64,000 bases of DNA from Hansschlegelia plantiphila (GTDB lineage Bacteria > Pseudomonadota > Alphaproteobacteria > Rhizobiales > Methylopilaceae), in contig NZ_BSFI01000020.1 of NCBI RefSeq assembly GCF_027922265.1, positions 41,437 through 105,436 of the forward strand. The letters are read 5' to 3'. This document shows, piece by piece, positions 35,283-44,348 of this stretch (positions are counted from its first letter, which is position 1; each line of letters begins with the position of its first letter). The position numbers and the translations under genes are program-made. The notes under the pieces are model-generated. The model did not search any database, was not told the DNA's origin, and was given only the letters and a program-made list of their open reading frames with translations.

Positions 35283-35308
35283 GCGCCCGCGCCGGAGGCC
35301 TTGCGCAG

Positions 35309-35680
35309 ATGTCCGACCGGATCTTCCTTCGCGGCGTGCAGGTCCACGCCCATCACGGCGTGTTCGCTGAGGAGCGCAAGCTCGGCCAGCGCTTCGTGTT
35401 CGACGTCGACTACTGGGTCGACGCCGGGGCCTATGCGGCGAGCGACGACCATTCCCGCGCCGTCTCCTACGCCGACGTGCACGAGACGGTCGTCGCGGTC
35501 GCGACCGGAAAGCCCGTCGCGCTGATCGAGGCGCTCGCCGAGAACGTCGCGGCGGCCCTGCTCAGCCGCTTCCCGACGATCGAGCAGGTGAGGATCGAAC
35601 TGCACAAGCCCGGCGCGCCGATCGCCGGGATCTTCTCCGACGTCGGCGTCGAGATCATCCGTCGACGCGGAGAGGCGTGA
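35309..35680 (+). CDS. folB: Dihydroneopterin aldolase
   Basis: A 123-residue FolB: RIFLRGVQVHAHHGVFAEERKLGQRFVFDVDYW, SYADVHETV, LIEALAENVAAALL with the catalytic Glu, and VRIELHKPGAPI with the active-site Lys. It supplies 6-hydroxymethyl-dihydropterin for folate and possibly for H4MPT. It lies between the cofactor genes and folK, which overlaps its stop. Confidence 0.95.
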   Translation: MSDRIFLRGVQVHAHHGVFAEERKLGQRFVFDVDYWVDAGAYAASDDHSRAVSYADVHETVVAVATGKPVALIEALAENVAAALLSRFPTIEQVRIELHKPGAPIAGIFSDVGVEIIRRRGEA

Positions 35681-36189
35681 CCGTGGCGATGAAGGAGATC
35701 GGGCTCGGCTTCGGCAGCAATGTCGGCGACAAGGTCGCGAACCTGCACCGCGCCATGGAGCTGGTGTTCTCGCGCGGACCGATCGAGTTCCTCGCCGCAT
35801 CCTCGGTCTGGCGCACGGCGCCGTGGGGCTTCGTCGATCAGGACTGGTTCGCCAACGCCTGCGCAGTCGGCCGGACCGAGATGACCGCGGACGAGGCGAT
35901 AGCGTTCACGCAAGGGGTGGAGGCGGACATCGGCCGCGAGAAGACCTTCCGCTGGGGACCGCGGGTGATCGACGTCGACATCCTCTATCTCGGCGAGGAG
36001 CGGGTCTCCTCCGAGCGGCTGGTCGTGCCGCACAAGGAAATCTTCAACCGCCCCTTCGTGCTCGCTCCGCTCGCGGAGATCCGCCCGGATCTGGAGCTCG
36101 ACGGCAAGTCGATCCGGCGGGCTGCGGAGGCCGCCGGAAGCGCCGGCCTCTCGCGGCTGGCGAATCCCTGGAAGCCGGCTGTTTCCTGA
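35677..36189 (+). CDS. folK: 6-hydroxymethyl-7,8-dihydropterin pyrophosphokinase
   Basis: A 166-170 residue FolK: IGLGFGSNVGDKVANLHRAMELV, SSVWRTAPWGFVDQDWFANACAV, and the signature RWGPRVIDVDILYLGEE with VPHKEIFNRPFVLAPLAEI. The start is GTG 35677 (overlapping folB) or ATG 35689. It activates the pterin for coupling to an arylamine, serving folate and probably H4MPT synthesis. It ends the cofactor operon. Confidence 0.95.
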   Translation: MTVAMKEIGLGFGSNVGDKVANLHRAMELVFSRGPIEFLAASSVWRTAPWGFVDQDWFANACAVGRTEMTADEAIAFTQGVEADIGREKTFRWGPRVIDVDILYLGEERVSSERLVVPHKEIFNRPFVLAPLAEIRPDLELDGKSIRRAAEAAGSAGLSRLANPWKPAVS

Positions 36190-36222
36190 TCTCTCCGCTC
36201 CCCAACCTCTCGGAGAGCAGAC

Positions 36223-36591
36223 TCACTCCTTCTCTTCGACCCGACCGCCGATCGCTTCGAGCGCGTCGATCGTGCGGAGGATGTCGGCGGTGCAAAACGG
36301 CTTTCGCACGAAGGCGGCGTGGGAAAGCCGTTCGGGCAAGTCTTCCGTAAGCGCGCCCGATACGAACGCGAACGGGACGCCGCGCAGGCGAAGCTCGTCA
36401 GCCAGCGGATAGGTCTTGCCGTCGGTCACATCGACGTCGAGCATCGCCATGCAAAGCTCGTCCGCGATCAGGAGGAGCGCCGCGCTCACCGAAGTCGCAC
36501 AGACGACGCAGGCTTGCGGGAGCCGGTCCTGCACGATCGATTCGATCTCGAGGGCGATGATAGGCTCGTCCTCCACAATCAGAACGCGCAT
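36223..36591 (-). CDS. Stand-alone receiver-domain response regulator
   Basis: A protein of about 122 residues consisting only of a receiver domain: VLIVEDEPIIALEIESI with the acidic pair, MAMLDVDVTDGKTYP with the phosphoacceptor Asp, and FVRKPFCTADIL with the conserved Lys. There is no output domain. Such CheY-like proteins of Hyphomicrobiales often work with HWE kinases, but none is present here. Met at 36591 begins the domain. Confidence 0.88.
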   Translation of the reverse strand: MRVLIVEDEPIIALEIESIVQDRLPQACVVCATSVSAALLLIADELCMAMLDVDVTDGKTYPLADELRLRGVPFAFVSGALTEDLPERLSHAAFVRKPFCTADILRTIDALEAIGGRVEEKE

Positions 36592-36637
36592 ACAACTCTG
36601 TGCTCCGGTTCCCGCCACGGCGCGAGGCGAGCTGGAG

Positions 36638-37597
36638 TTAGACGTCCCGATCGGCCCGTTGGTTCCTCTTGAGCGGTATCTTCGGCAGGAACTCCGCGCC
36701 GTGCTCCGAGAGAAAGGCGGTCATTGCCGCGGCGGGGGGCGTCAGCCGCTTGGCGGCGCGGCGCACGACATGCCATTGCCGCAGCACCGGAAGGCCCTGG
36801 ACGTCGAGCTCGACGAGCCGACCGTCAGCGATCTCGGCGGCCACGGTGTGGGCGGAAATGAAGGCGAGGCCGAGCCCCGCGATCACCGCCTGCTTGATGG
36901 TCTCGTTCGAGCCGATCTCCATGCCGGCCTTCGGCGTGACGCCAGTCTCCTCGAACAGCCGCTCCATCAGGCCGCGCGTGCCGGATCCGCGCTCGCGCAT
37001 CAGGAAGGTCTGGCCGCTGAGGGCCTCCGGCGGCATGGAGCGACGCGCCGCGAGCTCATGGGTCGGCGAGGCGATGACGAAATGCGGATGGTCGCCGATC
37101 ACGGCTCGGACGTTGTCGAGATCCTCGGGCGGCCGTCCCATGATGGCGACGTCCACGCGGTCGCTGCGCAGCAGCTCGAGCACCTCGGCGCGGTTGCCGA
37201 CCATCAGGCTGAGATCGACCTTGGGATGGGCCCGGGCGAAGGCGCCGAGCGCCATCGGGGCGAAATATTTCGCAGTCGACACGATCGCGACCGAGACCCG
37301 GCCGCCGTCGAGCCCCTTCATGGCCTCAAGGGCCGCCACCGCATTTCTCAGCGCCGCCTCGATGCTTTCGGCCGCCTCGATCAGTTCGCGGCCGGCGTCG
37401 GTCGGACGGAACCGGTCGCCGCTGCGGTCGAGCAGCGGCAACTCGACGGACGCCTCCAGCAGCTGGATCTGCATGGTGACGGCCGGCGGCGTGACGTTCA
37501 GCCGCCGGGCCGCGGCGCTGACCGCGCCAGTGTCCGCCACCGCGGCGAGAGCGCGCAGCTGCTTCAGGGTCAGGGAGCGGACAAGGTCTTCAGACAT
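36638..37597 (-). CDS. cbbR: LysR-family regulator of CbbR/QscR type
   Basis: A 319-residue LysR regulator. The N-terminal HTH reads LTLKQLRALAAVADTGAVSAAARRLNVTPPAVTMQIQ, with the TPPAVT recognition motif typical of CbbR, followed by a co-inducer domain. It is divergent from fbp-prk-rpe-cbbY, as cbbR genes are. QscR, the serine-cycle regulator of Methylobacterium, is a close relative and responds to ribulose bisphosphate made by Prk, so either name could fit. Met 37597 is the start of the conserved region. Confidence 0.85.
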   Translation of the reverse strand: MSEDLVRSLTLKQLRALAAVADTGAVSAAARRLNVTPPAVTMQIQLLEASVELPLLDRSGDRFRPTDAGRELIEAAESIEAALRNAVAALEAMKGLDGGRVSVAIVSTAKYFAPMALGAFARAHPKVDLSLMVGNRAEVLELLRSDRVDVAIMGRPPEDLDNVRAVIGDHPHFVIASPTHELAARRSMPPEALSGQTFLMRERGSGTRGLMERLFEETGVTPKAGMEIGSNETIKQAVIAGLGLAFISAHTVAAEIADGRLVELDVQGLPVLRQWHVVRRAAKRLTPPAAAMTAFLSEHGAEFLPKIPLKRNQRADRDV

Positions 37598-37705
37598 ACT
37601 GAAATGGGCGTTTAGTTTGTTTGGCTTTTCTGAGCAACTTCGGTAGGACCGACTGCCGCCCGATAGCGCGTCCGGGACCCCTTTTTCCGATCGCTTCGCC
37701 GGGGC
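37598..37705. promoter_or_regulatory. Divergent control region cbbR / fbp operon
   Basis: A 108-nt intergenic region with a T-rich part (37611-37632, TTAGTTTGTTTGGCTTTTCTGA) where a LysR regulator would be expected to bind. I cannot fix the exact operator. The short gap suggests that autoregulation of cbbR and activation of fbp share sites. Confidence 0.5.
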
Positions 37706-38767
37706 ATGATGATGCGCAACGCTTCGCCGGAGACGCCTGTGGCCGACCATAAGACCCTCGACGCCTTTCTCGACGGCTGGGCCGGGACTGACCCGACCCG
37801 CGTCGCAGTCTCGCGCGCGGTGCTCGGCGTCTGCGAAGCCGGCCGCGCGATCGCGGCGATCGTCGGTCGCGGCGCGCTAGAGGATGCGATGGGCGCGCAG
37901 ACCCATCTGACCAACGCCGGCGGCGACGCCCAGAAGGCCCTCGACGTCCGGACCCACGACATCGTCGTCGAGGCGCTCAGGAAGCAGCCGGTCTCGCGAG
38001 TAGGCTCCGAGGAGGCCGCAGAAGAAGTCGTGCTCGACGAAAGCGCGCCGGTCGCGGTCGCGATCGACCCGCTCGACGGCTCGTCCAACATCGAGAACAA
38101 CGTATCGATCGGCACGCTGTTCGGCGTGCTGCCGGAGGCCGGCGCCGACACCTTCACCCAACCCGGCTCCGCCCAGATCGCCGCGGGCTTCGTCGTATAC
38201 GGCCCCGCGACCGCGCTGGTGCTGACCGTCGGCGAGGGCACGCACGCCTTCATGCTGGACCACGTGAGCGGCGCCTTCCTGCGGACGCATCAGGACATCC
38301 AGATCCCGAAGTCGGCCACGGAATACGCGATCAACGCCTCCAACCAGCGCCACTGGGACGAGCCGATGCGCGCCTATGTCGCCGACTGCCTGGCCGGCGC
38401 CGAAGGGCCGCGCGAGAAGAACTTCAACATGCGCTGGGTCGGCTCGCTGGTCGCCGACATATTCCGCATCCTGGTGCGCGGCGGCGTCTATCTCTATCCG
38501 GGGGACGGCCGCGAGGGCTATGCGCAGGGACGGCTGCGGCTCGTCTACGAGTGCAATCCGATCGCCATGATCTGCGAGCAGGCGGGCGGCGCCGCGACCG
38601 ACGGCCGGACCCGGATTCTCGACATCAAGCCCGCGAAGCTGCACGTGCGCTCGCCGCTGGTCGCCGGCTCGGCCGAAGAGGTCGAGCGCATCGCGCGCTA
38701 TTACGCCGACCGGCCGAGCAAGGGCGCGTCGCCGCTGTTCGCCAAGCGCGGCCTGTTCCTCGCCTGA
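37706..38767 (+). CDS. fbp: Class I fructose-1,6-bisphosphatase
   Basis: A 353-residue class I FBPase: the metal/substrate site VAIDPLDGSSNIENNVSIGT, then MRWVGSLVADIFRILVRGGVYLYPGD and the final GRTRILDIKPAKLHVRSPLVAGS. Three ATG codons in tandem make the exact start ambiguous by 2 codons. It is the first gene of the operon with prk, rpe and cbbY, i.e. cbbF in the cbb nomenclature. Confidence 0.96.
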   Translation: MMMRNASPETPVADHKTLDAFLDGWAGTDPTRVAVSRAVLGVCEAGRAIAAIVGRGALEDAMGAQTHLTNAGGDAQKALDVRTHDIVVEALRKQPVSRVGSEEAAEEVVLDESAPVAVAIDPLDGSSNIENNVSIGTLFGVLPEAGADTFTQPGSAQIAAGFVVYGPATALVLTVGEGTHAFMLDHVSGAFLRTHQDIQIPKSATEYAINASNQRHWDEPMRAYVADCLAGAEGPREKNFNMRWVGSLVADIFRILVRGGVYLYPGDGREGYAQGRLRLVYECNPIAMICEQAGGAATDGRTRILDIKPAKLHVRSPLVAGSAEEVERIARYYADRPSKGASPLFAKRGLFLA

Positions 38768-38778
38768 CAGCGACGGCC

Positions 38779-39654
38779 ATGTCGATCAGGCACCCGATCA
38801 TCTCGGTCACCGGATCCTCGGGCTCCGGCACGACCTCGGTGCGCGCGACCTTCGAGCAGATCTTCCGGCGCGAGCACATCCATGCCGCCTTCGTCGAGGG
38901 CGACGCCTTCCATCGCTACGACCGCGAGGGGATGCGGCGGAGGGCCGCCGAGGAAGCCGCGAACGGCAACCACGACTTCAGCCATTTCGGCCACGACGCC
39001 AACATGCTGGAGGAGCTCGAGGCCGTGTTCGCGAGCTACGCCGCGGACGGCTCCGGACGGACGCGGCATTACGCCCATGACCTCGAGGCCGCCGAGCGGC
39101 TCGGGCGGCCGATGGGCACCTTCACCGAATGGGAGGACCTGCCCCAGCCGAGCGACGTGATGTTCTACGAGGGGCTGCACGGCGCGACGGTCGGAGACGG
39201 CGTCGACATCGCCCGCCACGCGGACCTCAAGATCGGCGTGGTGCCGGTCATCAACCTCGAATGGATCCAGAAGATCCACCGCGACCGCAACGACCGCGGC
39301 TACTCGACCGAGGACGTCACCCAGACGATCCTGAGACGCATGCCGGACTACGTCCGCTACATCTGCCCGCAGTTCACCCGCACCGACATCAACTTCCAGC
39401 GCATCCCGACGGTCGACACCTCGAACCCGTTCATCGCGCGCTCGATTCCGACGGCCGACGAGTCGATGGTGGTGATCCGCTTCCGCGACCCGCGCGGCAT
39501 CGACTTCCAGTATCTGCGCTCGATGATCCACGACAGCTTCATGTCGCGGGCGAACTCGATCGTGATCCCCGGCGGCAAGCTCGACCTCGCGATGCAGCTG
39601 ATTCTCACGCCGATGATCATGCATCTGGTGGACAAGAAGCGCCGTACGGGCTGA
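38779..39654 (+). CDS. prk: Phosphoribulokinase
   Basis: A 291-residue bacterial-type Prk: P-loop GSSGSGTTS (residues 12-20), [29 protein letters not shown] and [25 protein letters not shown]. It phosphorylates ribulose 5-phosphate. In RuBisCO-containing species this feeds the Calvin cycle. In Methylobacterium extorquens, which lacks a working cycle, Prk is known to make RuBP as a signal for QscR. No RuBisCO gene is in this window. Confidence 0.96.
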   Translation: MSIRHPIISVTGSSGSGTTSVRATFEQIFRREHIHAAFVEGDAFHRYDREGMRRRAAEEAANGNHDFSHFGHDANMLEELEAVFASYAADGSGRTRHYAHDLEAAERLGRPMGTFTEWEDLPQPSDVMFYEGLHGATVGDGVDIARHADLKIGVVPVINLEWIQKIHRDRNDRGYSTEDVTQTILRRMPDYVRYICPQFTRTDINFQRIPTVDTSNPFIARSIPTADESMVVIRFRDPRGIDFQYLRSMIHDSFMSRANSIVIPGGKLDLAMQLILTPMIMHLVDKKRRTG

Positions 39655-39728
39655 AGCGGTCTTCACGGGCGCGCGCAATGGGTCTAATGGCGTGCTGCGC
39701 CGCAGCGAAACCGGCCCGAGCCCAAGCC

Positions 39729-40412
39729 ATGTCCAGCATCAAACTCGCCCCCTCCATCCTCTCCGCCGATTTCTCGCGGCTGGGCGAGGAGACCCGAGAC
39801 GTCGTCGCGGCCGGCGCCGACTGGGTGCATCTCGACGTGATGGACGGCCATTTCGTGCCGAACATCACCTTCGGGCCCGAGGTCGTGAGGAAGCTCCGCC
39901 GCTGGACCGACGCGCTGTTCGACTGCCACCTGATGATCGCGCCCGCCGACCCCTATCTCGAAGCCTTCGCCAAGGCCGGCTGCGACCGGCTGACCGTGCA
40001 CGCCGAAGCCGGCCCGCACCTCGACCGCTCGCTGCAGTTCATCCGCTCGCTTGGCAAGAAGGCCGGCGTCGCGCTGAACCCCGGCACGCCGGAGAGCGCG
40101 GTCGAGTACGTGCTCGACAAGATCGACCTGGTGATCGTGATGACCGTCAATCCGGGCTTCGGCGGCCAGGCCTTCATCCCGGAGATGCTGCCGAAGATCG
40201 GACGGCTGAAGGCGCTGATCGGCAACCGGCCGATCGCGATCGAGGTCGACGGCGGCGTGACGCCCGAGACCGCCTCGCTCTGCGCCGCCGCCGGCGCCGA
40301 CGCCTTCGTCGCGGGCAACGCGGTGTTCAAGGACGGGCCGGAGCATTACGCCCGCCATATCGCCGCGATCCGCGCCGCGGCGGAAGAGGCGGCCGGGCGC
40401 AGGGCCGCCTGA
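39729..40412 (+). CDS. rpe: Ribulose-phosphate 3-epimerase
   Basis: A 227-residue TIM-barrel enzyme: [33 protein letters not shown] with the catalytic Asp, [14 protein letters not shown] and [14 protein letters not shown]. It interconverts ribulose 5-phosphate and xylulose 5-phosphate. It lies between prk and cbbY, whose ATG overlaps its stop (TGATG). Confidence 0.97.
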   Translation: MSSIKLAPSILSADFSRLGEETRDVVAAGADWVHLDVMDGHFVPNITFGPEVVRKLRRWTDALFDCHLMIAPADPYLEAFAKAGCDRLTVHAEAGPHLDRSLQFIRSLGKKAGVALNPGTPESAVEYVLDKIDLVIVMTVNPGFGGQAFIPEMLPKIGRLKALIGNRPIAIEVDGGVTPETASLCAAAGADAFVAGNAVFKDGPEHYARHIAAIRAAAEEAAGRRAA

Positions 40413-41158
40413 TGCCCCTCAAGGCGCTGATCTTCGACGTCGACGGCACGCTGGCCGAGACGGAGGAGACGCACCGCCGGGCGCTGAACGAGACCTTCGC
40501 CGAGTTCGGCCTGCCCTGGGCCTGGGACCAGCCGACCTATCGCCGCCTGCTGCGGGTGATGGGCGGCAAGGAACGGCTGCGCCACTTCATCGAGCACGAT
40601 CGCCCTCCCCGCGGCGACGACGCCCTGGCCGTGCTGACCGAGCTCCACGCCGCGAAGAACCGGCGCTATGCGGCGCTGGTCGGCGAAGGCCGCGTGAGCC
40701 TCCGGCCAGGCGTCGAGCGGCTGATCCGGGAGGCGCGGTCGCAGGAGCTCAGGCTCGGCATCGCGACCACCACCAGCCAGTCGAACGTCGAGGCGCTGCT
40801 CGCGGCCACGCTCGGACCGGAAGGCCCCGCGCTGTTCGACGCGGTGGCAGCCGGTGATTCGGTCCACGCCAAGAAGCCGGCGCCCGACGTCTTCGATCTC
40901 GCGATCGACCGACTCGGCGTCGCGCCGACCGAGGCTCTGGCGTTCGAGGACACGATCTACGGCCTGCGCGCCGCCGCCGCGGCCGGGCTGAAAAGCGTGG
41001 CGACGCCCAGCTTCTACACCGACGACCAGGATTTTTCGGACGCCGCCGCCGTGTTCGACCAGCTCGGCGAGCCGGACCGCCCCGCCCGCCATATTGCGGG
41101 CGCAGGCGCAGGCGTAACCATGGTGACGGTCGCCTTCCTCCGCACGCTCGCGGCGTAG
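40412..41158 (+). CDS. cbbY: CbbY-type HAD phosphatase
   Basis: A 248-residue HAD-superfamily phosphatase: nucleophile motif FDVDGTLAET (Asp9, Asp11), cap domain with THRRALNETFAEFGLPWAWD, GIATTTSQSNVEA, and AFEDTIYGLRAAAAAGLKSVA. CbbY proteins remove xylulose 1,5-bisphosphate, a RuBisCO inhibitor, which would be unexpected without RuBisCO elsewhere in the genome. It is translationally coupled to rpe and ends the operon. Confidence 0.93.
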   Translation: MPLKALIFDVDGTLAETEETHRRALNETFAEFGLPWAWDQPTYRRLLRVMGGKERLRHFIEHDRPPRGDDALAVLTELHAAKNRRYAALVGEGRVSLRPGVERLIREARSQELRLGIATTTSQSNVEALLAATLGPEGPALFDAVAAGDSVHAKKPAPDVFDLAIDRLGVAPTEALAFEDTIYGLRAAAAAGLKSVATPSFYTDDQDFSDAAAVFDQLGEPDRPARHIAGAGAGVTMVTVAFLRTLAA

Positions 41159-41351
41159 CGGCCGGCGGGCTCGGCGCGGCGGTCTCCGTTCGCAGGCGCC
41201 AGAACGTGGTCTTCGGCGAAGGGAGCGGACTCCATGCGCGTACAAGCGTGAATGGTCGCCTCGGCGATGTCGCTTCCCTGCCACGGCGAAGGGAGCCCAG
41301 TCGTGTCACTCTGCGTGCAATCGCGTCATCGGGAAAATCTGGAATGGCACT
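41159..41351. other. Intergenic gap before the efflux operon
   Basis: A 193-nt gap between cbbY and the efflux genes. It presumably holds a terminator and the efflux promoter. I see no gene and no clear T-tailed hairpin. Confidence 0.3.
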
Positions 41352-42776
41352 GTGAGGGGGTTGGTCGCGTCTGCGCGGCTCGCATCGACCGCGGCGTGCG
41401 CTCTGGCGCTGAGCGCCTGCGCGAACAACTGGCAACGGCCGGCGCTCAACGTCGCGAGCCCCACCCGCTGGGAGGATACGCGCGCCGACAAGCCGGTCTG
41501 GCCGAAATCCGACTGGTGGCGCGGCTTCGGTTCGTCGGAGCTGTCGACGCTGATCGTGCAGGCCGAGCAGGCGAACCAGGACATCGGGGCGGCCAAGGCC
41601 CGCATCGAGCAGGCGGACGCGCAGGTGCGCATCAACGGCGCGTCGCTGGTCCCGCTCATCCAGGGCGGCGGCGAGGGCAGCGTGCAGAAATCGCCGGGAA
41701 CCCGGACAGTCGGCGGACTGCAGACGACGCTCAACGCCAGCTACGAGCTCGATTTCTGGGGAAAGAACCACGCCACGGTCCGCTCGGCGCAGGCGACAGC
41801 GCTGTCCTCGCGCTTCGCCGAGGAGGTCGTCGCGCTCGGCGTGGTGACGGACGTCGCCAACACCTATTTCGCGCTGATGTCGGCCCAGGAGCGGCTGGCG
41901 ATCGCCCGTGACAACGTCAAGAGCGCCCAGACCATCCTCGACGCCATCAATGGTCGCGTCGAGGTCGGGACGGCCTCCGGGCTCGACCGCGCGCAGCAGC
42001 AGACCGTGCTCGACCAGCAGCGCGCCACCATCCCGCCGATCGAGCAGGAGATCCGCACCGACCAGACCGCGCTCGCGCTGCTGCTGGGGCGGCCTCCGGT
42101 GACGCTCGCCGTCAAGGGCGGACGGCTCGCGAGCCTCAAGGCGCCGCGCGTCGCTCCGGGCATGCCGGCCGAACTGCTCCTCCGCCGGCCCGACGTGCGC
42201 GAGGCGGAGGCCAATCTCGCCGCGACCGACGCGGACGTCACCGCGGCCCGCGCGGCCTTCCTGCCGTCGATCGACCTGACGGCGCAGGGCGGGTTCGAGA
42301 GCGTGGCGCTGAAGTCGCTGTTCGCCTCCCAGTCCGCGCTCTACTCGCTTACCGCCGGCCTCACCCAGCCGATCCTCGACCCGACGCTGCCGGGCAACCT
42401 GGACAACGCCAAGGGGACCTATCGCGAGAACCTCTACGCCTACCGGAAGGCGGCCATCCAGTCCTTCGTCGACACCGAGAACGCGCTGATCGCGGTTCGC
42501 AAATCCGCCGAGCAGGAGCGGCTGCAGGGCAACGCCGTCAAGAGCGCGCGCGAGGCCTTCAACATCGCGCAGGCGCAGATGAAGGAAGGCACGATCGACA
42601 TCGTCACCATGCTGGCCACCCAGCAGACGCTGTTCTCGACGCAGGACGCGCTGGTCGACGCGCGGCTCGCGCGCTTCCAGGCCTATGTCTCGATGTTCGA
42701 GGCGCTCGGCGGCGGCTGGGCGGCGTCGGGCCAGGCGCCGGGCGGGACTCCGCTGCCGGAAAGCGCGATCAAATGA
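41352..42776 (+). CDS. Outer-membrane efflux lipoprotein, NodT/OprM family
   Basis: A 474-residue TolC-like channel protein. A GTG start gives a lipoprotein signal (ACALALSACANNW, lipobox Cys). Two repeats of the OEP domain with long helices follow: SYELDFWGKNHATVRSAQA, PAELLLRRPDVREAEANLAATDADVTAARAAFLPSIDLTA and NIAQAQMKEGTIDIVTML. It is the outer-membrane part of the tripartite pump encoded downstream and overlaps the adaptor gene by ATGA. Confidence 0.95.
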   Translation: MRGLVASARLASTAACALALSACANNWQRPALNVASPTRWEDTRADKPVWPKSDWWRGFGSSELSTLIVQAEQANQDIGAAKARIEQADAQVRINGASLVPLIQGGGEGSVQKSPGTRTVGGLQTTLNASYELDFWGKNHATVRSAQATALSSRFAEEVVALGVVTDVANTYFALMSAQERLAIARDNVKSAQTILDAINGRVEVGTASGLDRAQQQTVLDQQRATIPPIEQEIRTDQTALALLLGRPPVTLAVKGGRLASLKAPRVAPGMPAELLLRRPDVREAEANLAATDADVTAARAAFLPSIDLTAQGGFESVALKSLFASQSALYSLTAGLTQPILDPTLPGNLDNAKGTYRENLYAYRKAAIQSFVDTENALIAVRKSAEQERLQGNAVKSAREAFNIAQAQMKEGTIDIVTMLATQQTLFSTQDALVDARLARFQAYVSMFEALGGGWAASGQAPGGTPLPESAIK

Positions 42777-44056
42777 AACGCGTCATCATTCTTCTTCTGG
42801 TCGTCGCCGCGGGCGTCGCCGCATGGCGGTTCTGGCCGCCGCCGTTCGGCCTCCCTTTCTTCAGCGCGACGAGCGACTCCGGAGAGGGTTCGCAGCGGCA
42901 GTCCCACCGGGGCGGCCGGCGCGGCGGCTTCAGCGACCAACCGACGCCCGTCGTCGCGACGGACGCCAAGCGGCAGGACGTGCCGGTGTTTCTCGACGGA
43001 GTCGGCACCTTCCAGGCGCCGAACACGGTGACCGTGCGCGCCCAGGTCGACGGCACGCTGGTCGAGGTCGCGTTTCGCGAAGGGCAGGACGTGAAGGCCG
43101 GCGACGTGCTGGCGCGGATCGACCCGTCGACCTATCAGGCGCAGTACGATCAGGCGGTCGCCCAAAAGGCGCAGTTCGAGGCCCAGCTCGCCAACGCCCA
43201 GCGCGACTACGAGCGCTACTCGCGTCTCGCCAAGAACGACTATGGCTCGCAGCAGCAGGCGGAGACCGCGAAATCCTCCGTCGCACAGCTCGAGGCGCAG
43301 GTGCGCTACTACGCTGCAATGATCGACCAGCAGAAGGCGACGCTCGACCGCACCGTGGTGCGCGCGCCGATCGACGGCCGCACCGGCGTGCGCGGCGTCG
43401 ACCAGGGCAACTACGTGACGGCCGGCGAGACCACCGGCATCGTCACCATCACCCAGCTCAAGCCGATCGCCGCGATCTTCACGCTGCCGCAGCAGAACAT
43501 CACCGCGGTGACCAAGGCGATGGCGCGCGGCCCCGTGCCGCTCGAGGCGCTGCCGGCCGACGGCGGCGACCCGCTCGACCATGGGACGCTCGACGTGATC
43601 GACAACCAGGTCGACCAGACGACAGGCACGGTGAAGCTGAAGGGCACCTTCCCTAACGCGACGCTCGCGCTGTGGCCGGGCCAGTTCACCAACATCCGCG
43701 TCGCCGTCGACACGCTCGATGACGTCGTCACCGTGCCGGGCCCCGCGGTCCAGCAGGGGCCGGACGGACCGTTCGTCTATCTCGTGAAGCCGGATTCGAC
43801 GGTGACGCAGCGGCCGGTCACGGTCGAGCGGCAGGACGCCGAGCTCGCCGTGATCGCCTCCGGCGTCGAGGCCGGCGACAAGGTGGTGACGACCGGCTTC
43901 ACCCGCCTCCGCGACGGCGCGAAGGTCGTGCTGGGCGCCCCGGGAGACGCCGCGTCGCCCGAGGACGACGCGCCCTCCGCCAACGCCGCTCCTGACGCCG
44001 GCCGTGGCGACCGCCGCGCGCAGGGCGCGGCACCCGCCGCGCCAGCCGCGCCGTGA
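42773..44056 (+). CDS. mdtA: RND periplasmic adaptor protein, MdtA-like
   Basis: A 427-residue membrane-fusion protein with an N-terminal anchor helix. The biotinyl-lipoyl halves are VRAQVDGTLVEVAFREGQDVKAGDVLARID and LDRTVVRAPIDGRTGVRGVDQGNYVTAGETTGIVTI. Between them lies a coiled-coil hairpin (about 120-195), and beta-barrel domains follow. The C-terminal tail is Ala/Pro rich. It links the outer-membrane channel to the two RND pumps downstream. Confidence 0.94.
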   Translation: MKRVIILLLVVAAGVAAWRFWPPPFGLPFFSATSDSGEGSQRQSHRGGRRGGFSDQPTPVVATDAKRQDVPVFLDGVGTFQAPNTVTVRAQVDGTLVEVAFREGQDVKAGDVLARIDPSTYQAQYDQAVAQKAQFEAQLANAQRDYERYSRLAKNDYGSQQQAETAKSSVAQLEAQVRYYAAMIDQQKATLDRTVVRAPIDGRTGVRGVDQGNYVTAGETTGIVTITQLKPIAAIFTLPQQNITAVTKAMARGPVPLEALPADGGDPLDHGTLDVIDNQVDQTTGTVKLKGTFPNATLALWPGQFTNIRVAVDTLDDVVTVPGPAVQQGPDGPFVYLVKPDSTVTQRPVTVERQDAELAVIASGVEAGDKVVTTGFTRLRDGAKVVLGAPGDAASPEDDAPSANAAPDAGRGDRRAQGAAPAAPAAP

Positions 44057-44075
44057 ACACAAGCGCGACGCTTCC

Positions 44076-44219
44076 TCACCGCTCCCCGGTGGGGAGAGGT
44101 CGGAGGGCTGCAAGCCATCCGGGTGAGGGGGAGCAGGGCTTTCCGGATACCGTGAAAGCCCCCTCGCCCGCCGCGACTGACGCCGCGTCGACCTCTCCCC
44201 GCCGGGGAGAGGTGAAGAG
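44076..44219. repeat. Palindromic intergenic repeat, copy 1
   Basis: An element of about 140 nt bounded by two small palindromes (CTCCCCGGTGGGGAG and CTCTCCCCGCCGGGGAGAG). Shared inner blocks include CGGGTGAGGGGGAGCAG, CTTTCCGGA and GTCGACCTCTCCCCG. A near copy lies at 53045-53186. A further palindrome (CTCCCTCCCCGCAAGGGGGAG, 44330-44348 region) directly precedes the mdtB start and supplies its ribosome site. Such non-coding mobile-like repeats are common in Hyphomicrobiales. Confidence 0.8.
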
Positions 44220-44348
44220 CGGCGCCGTTGGCGTCTTGTCCGTCGGGCGTTGCGCGGCTTGGCCCCGGCTCTCCGCTTCGCTGCGGCCGGGAAACGGCGG
44301 CGCCAGGGCGCGCTCGGCCTTCTCCCTCCCCGCAAGGGGGAGGAGAGA

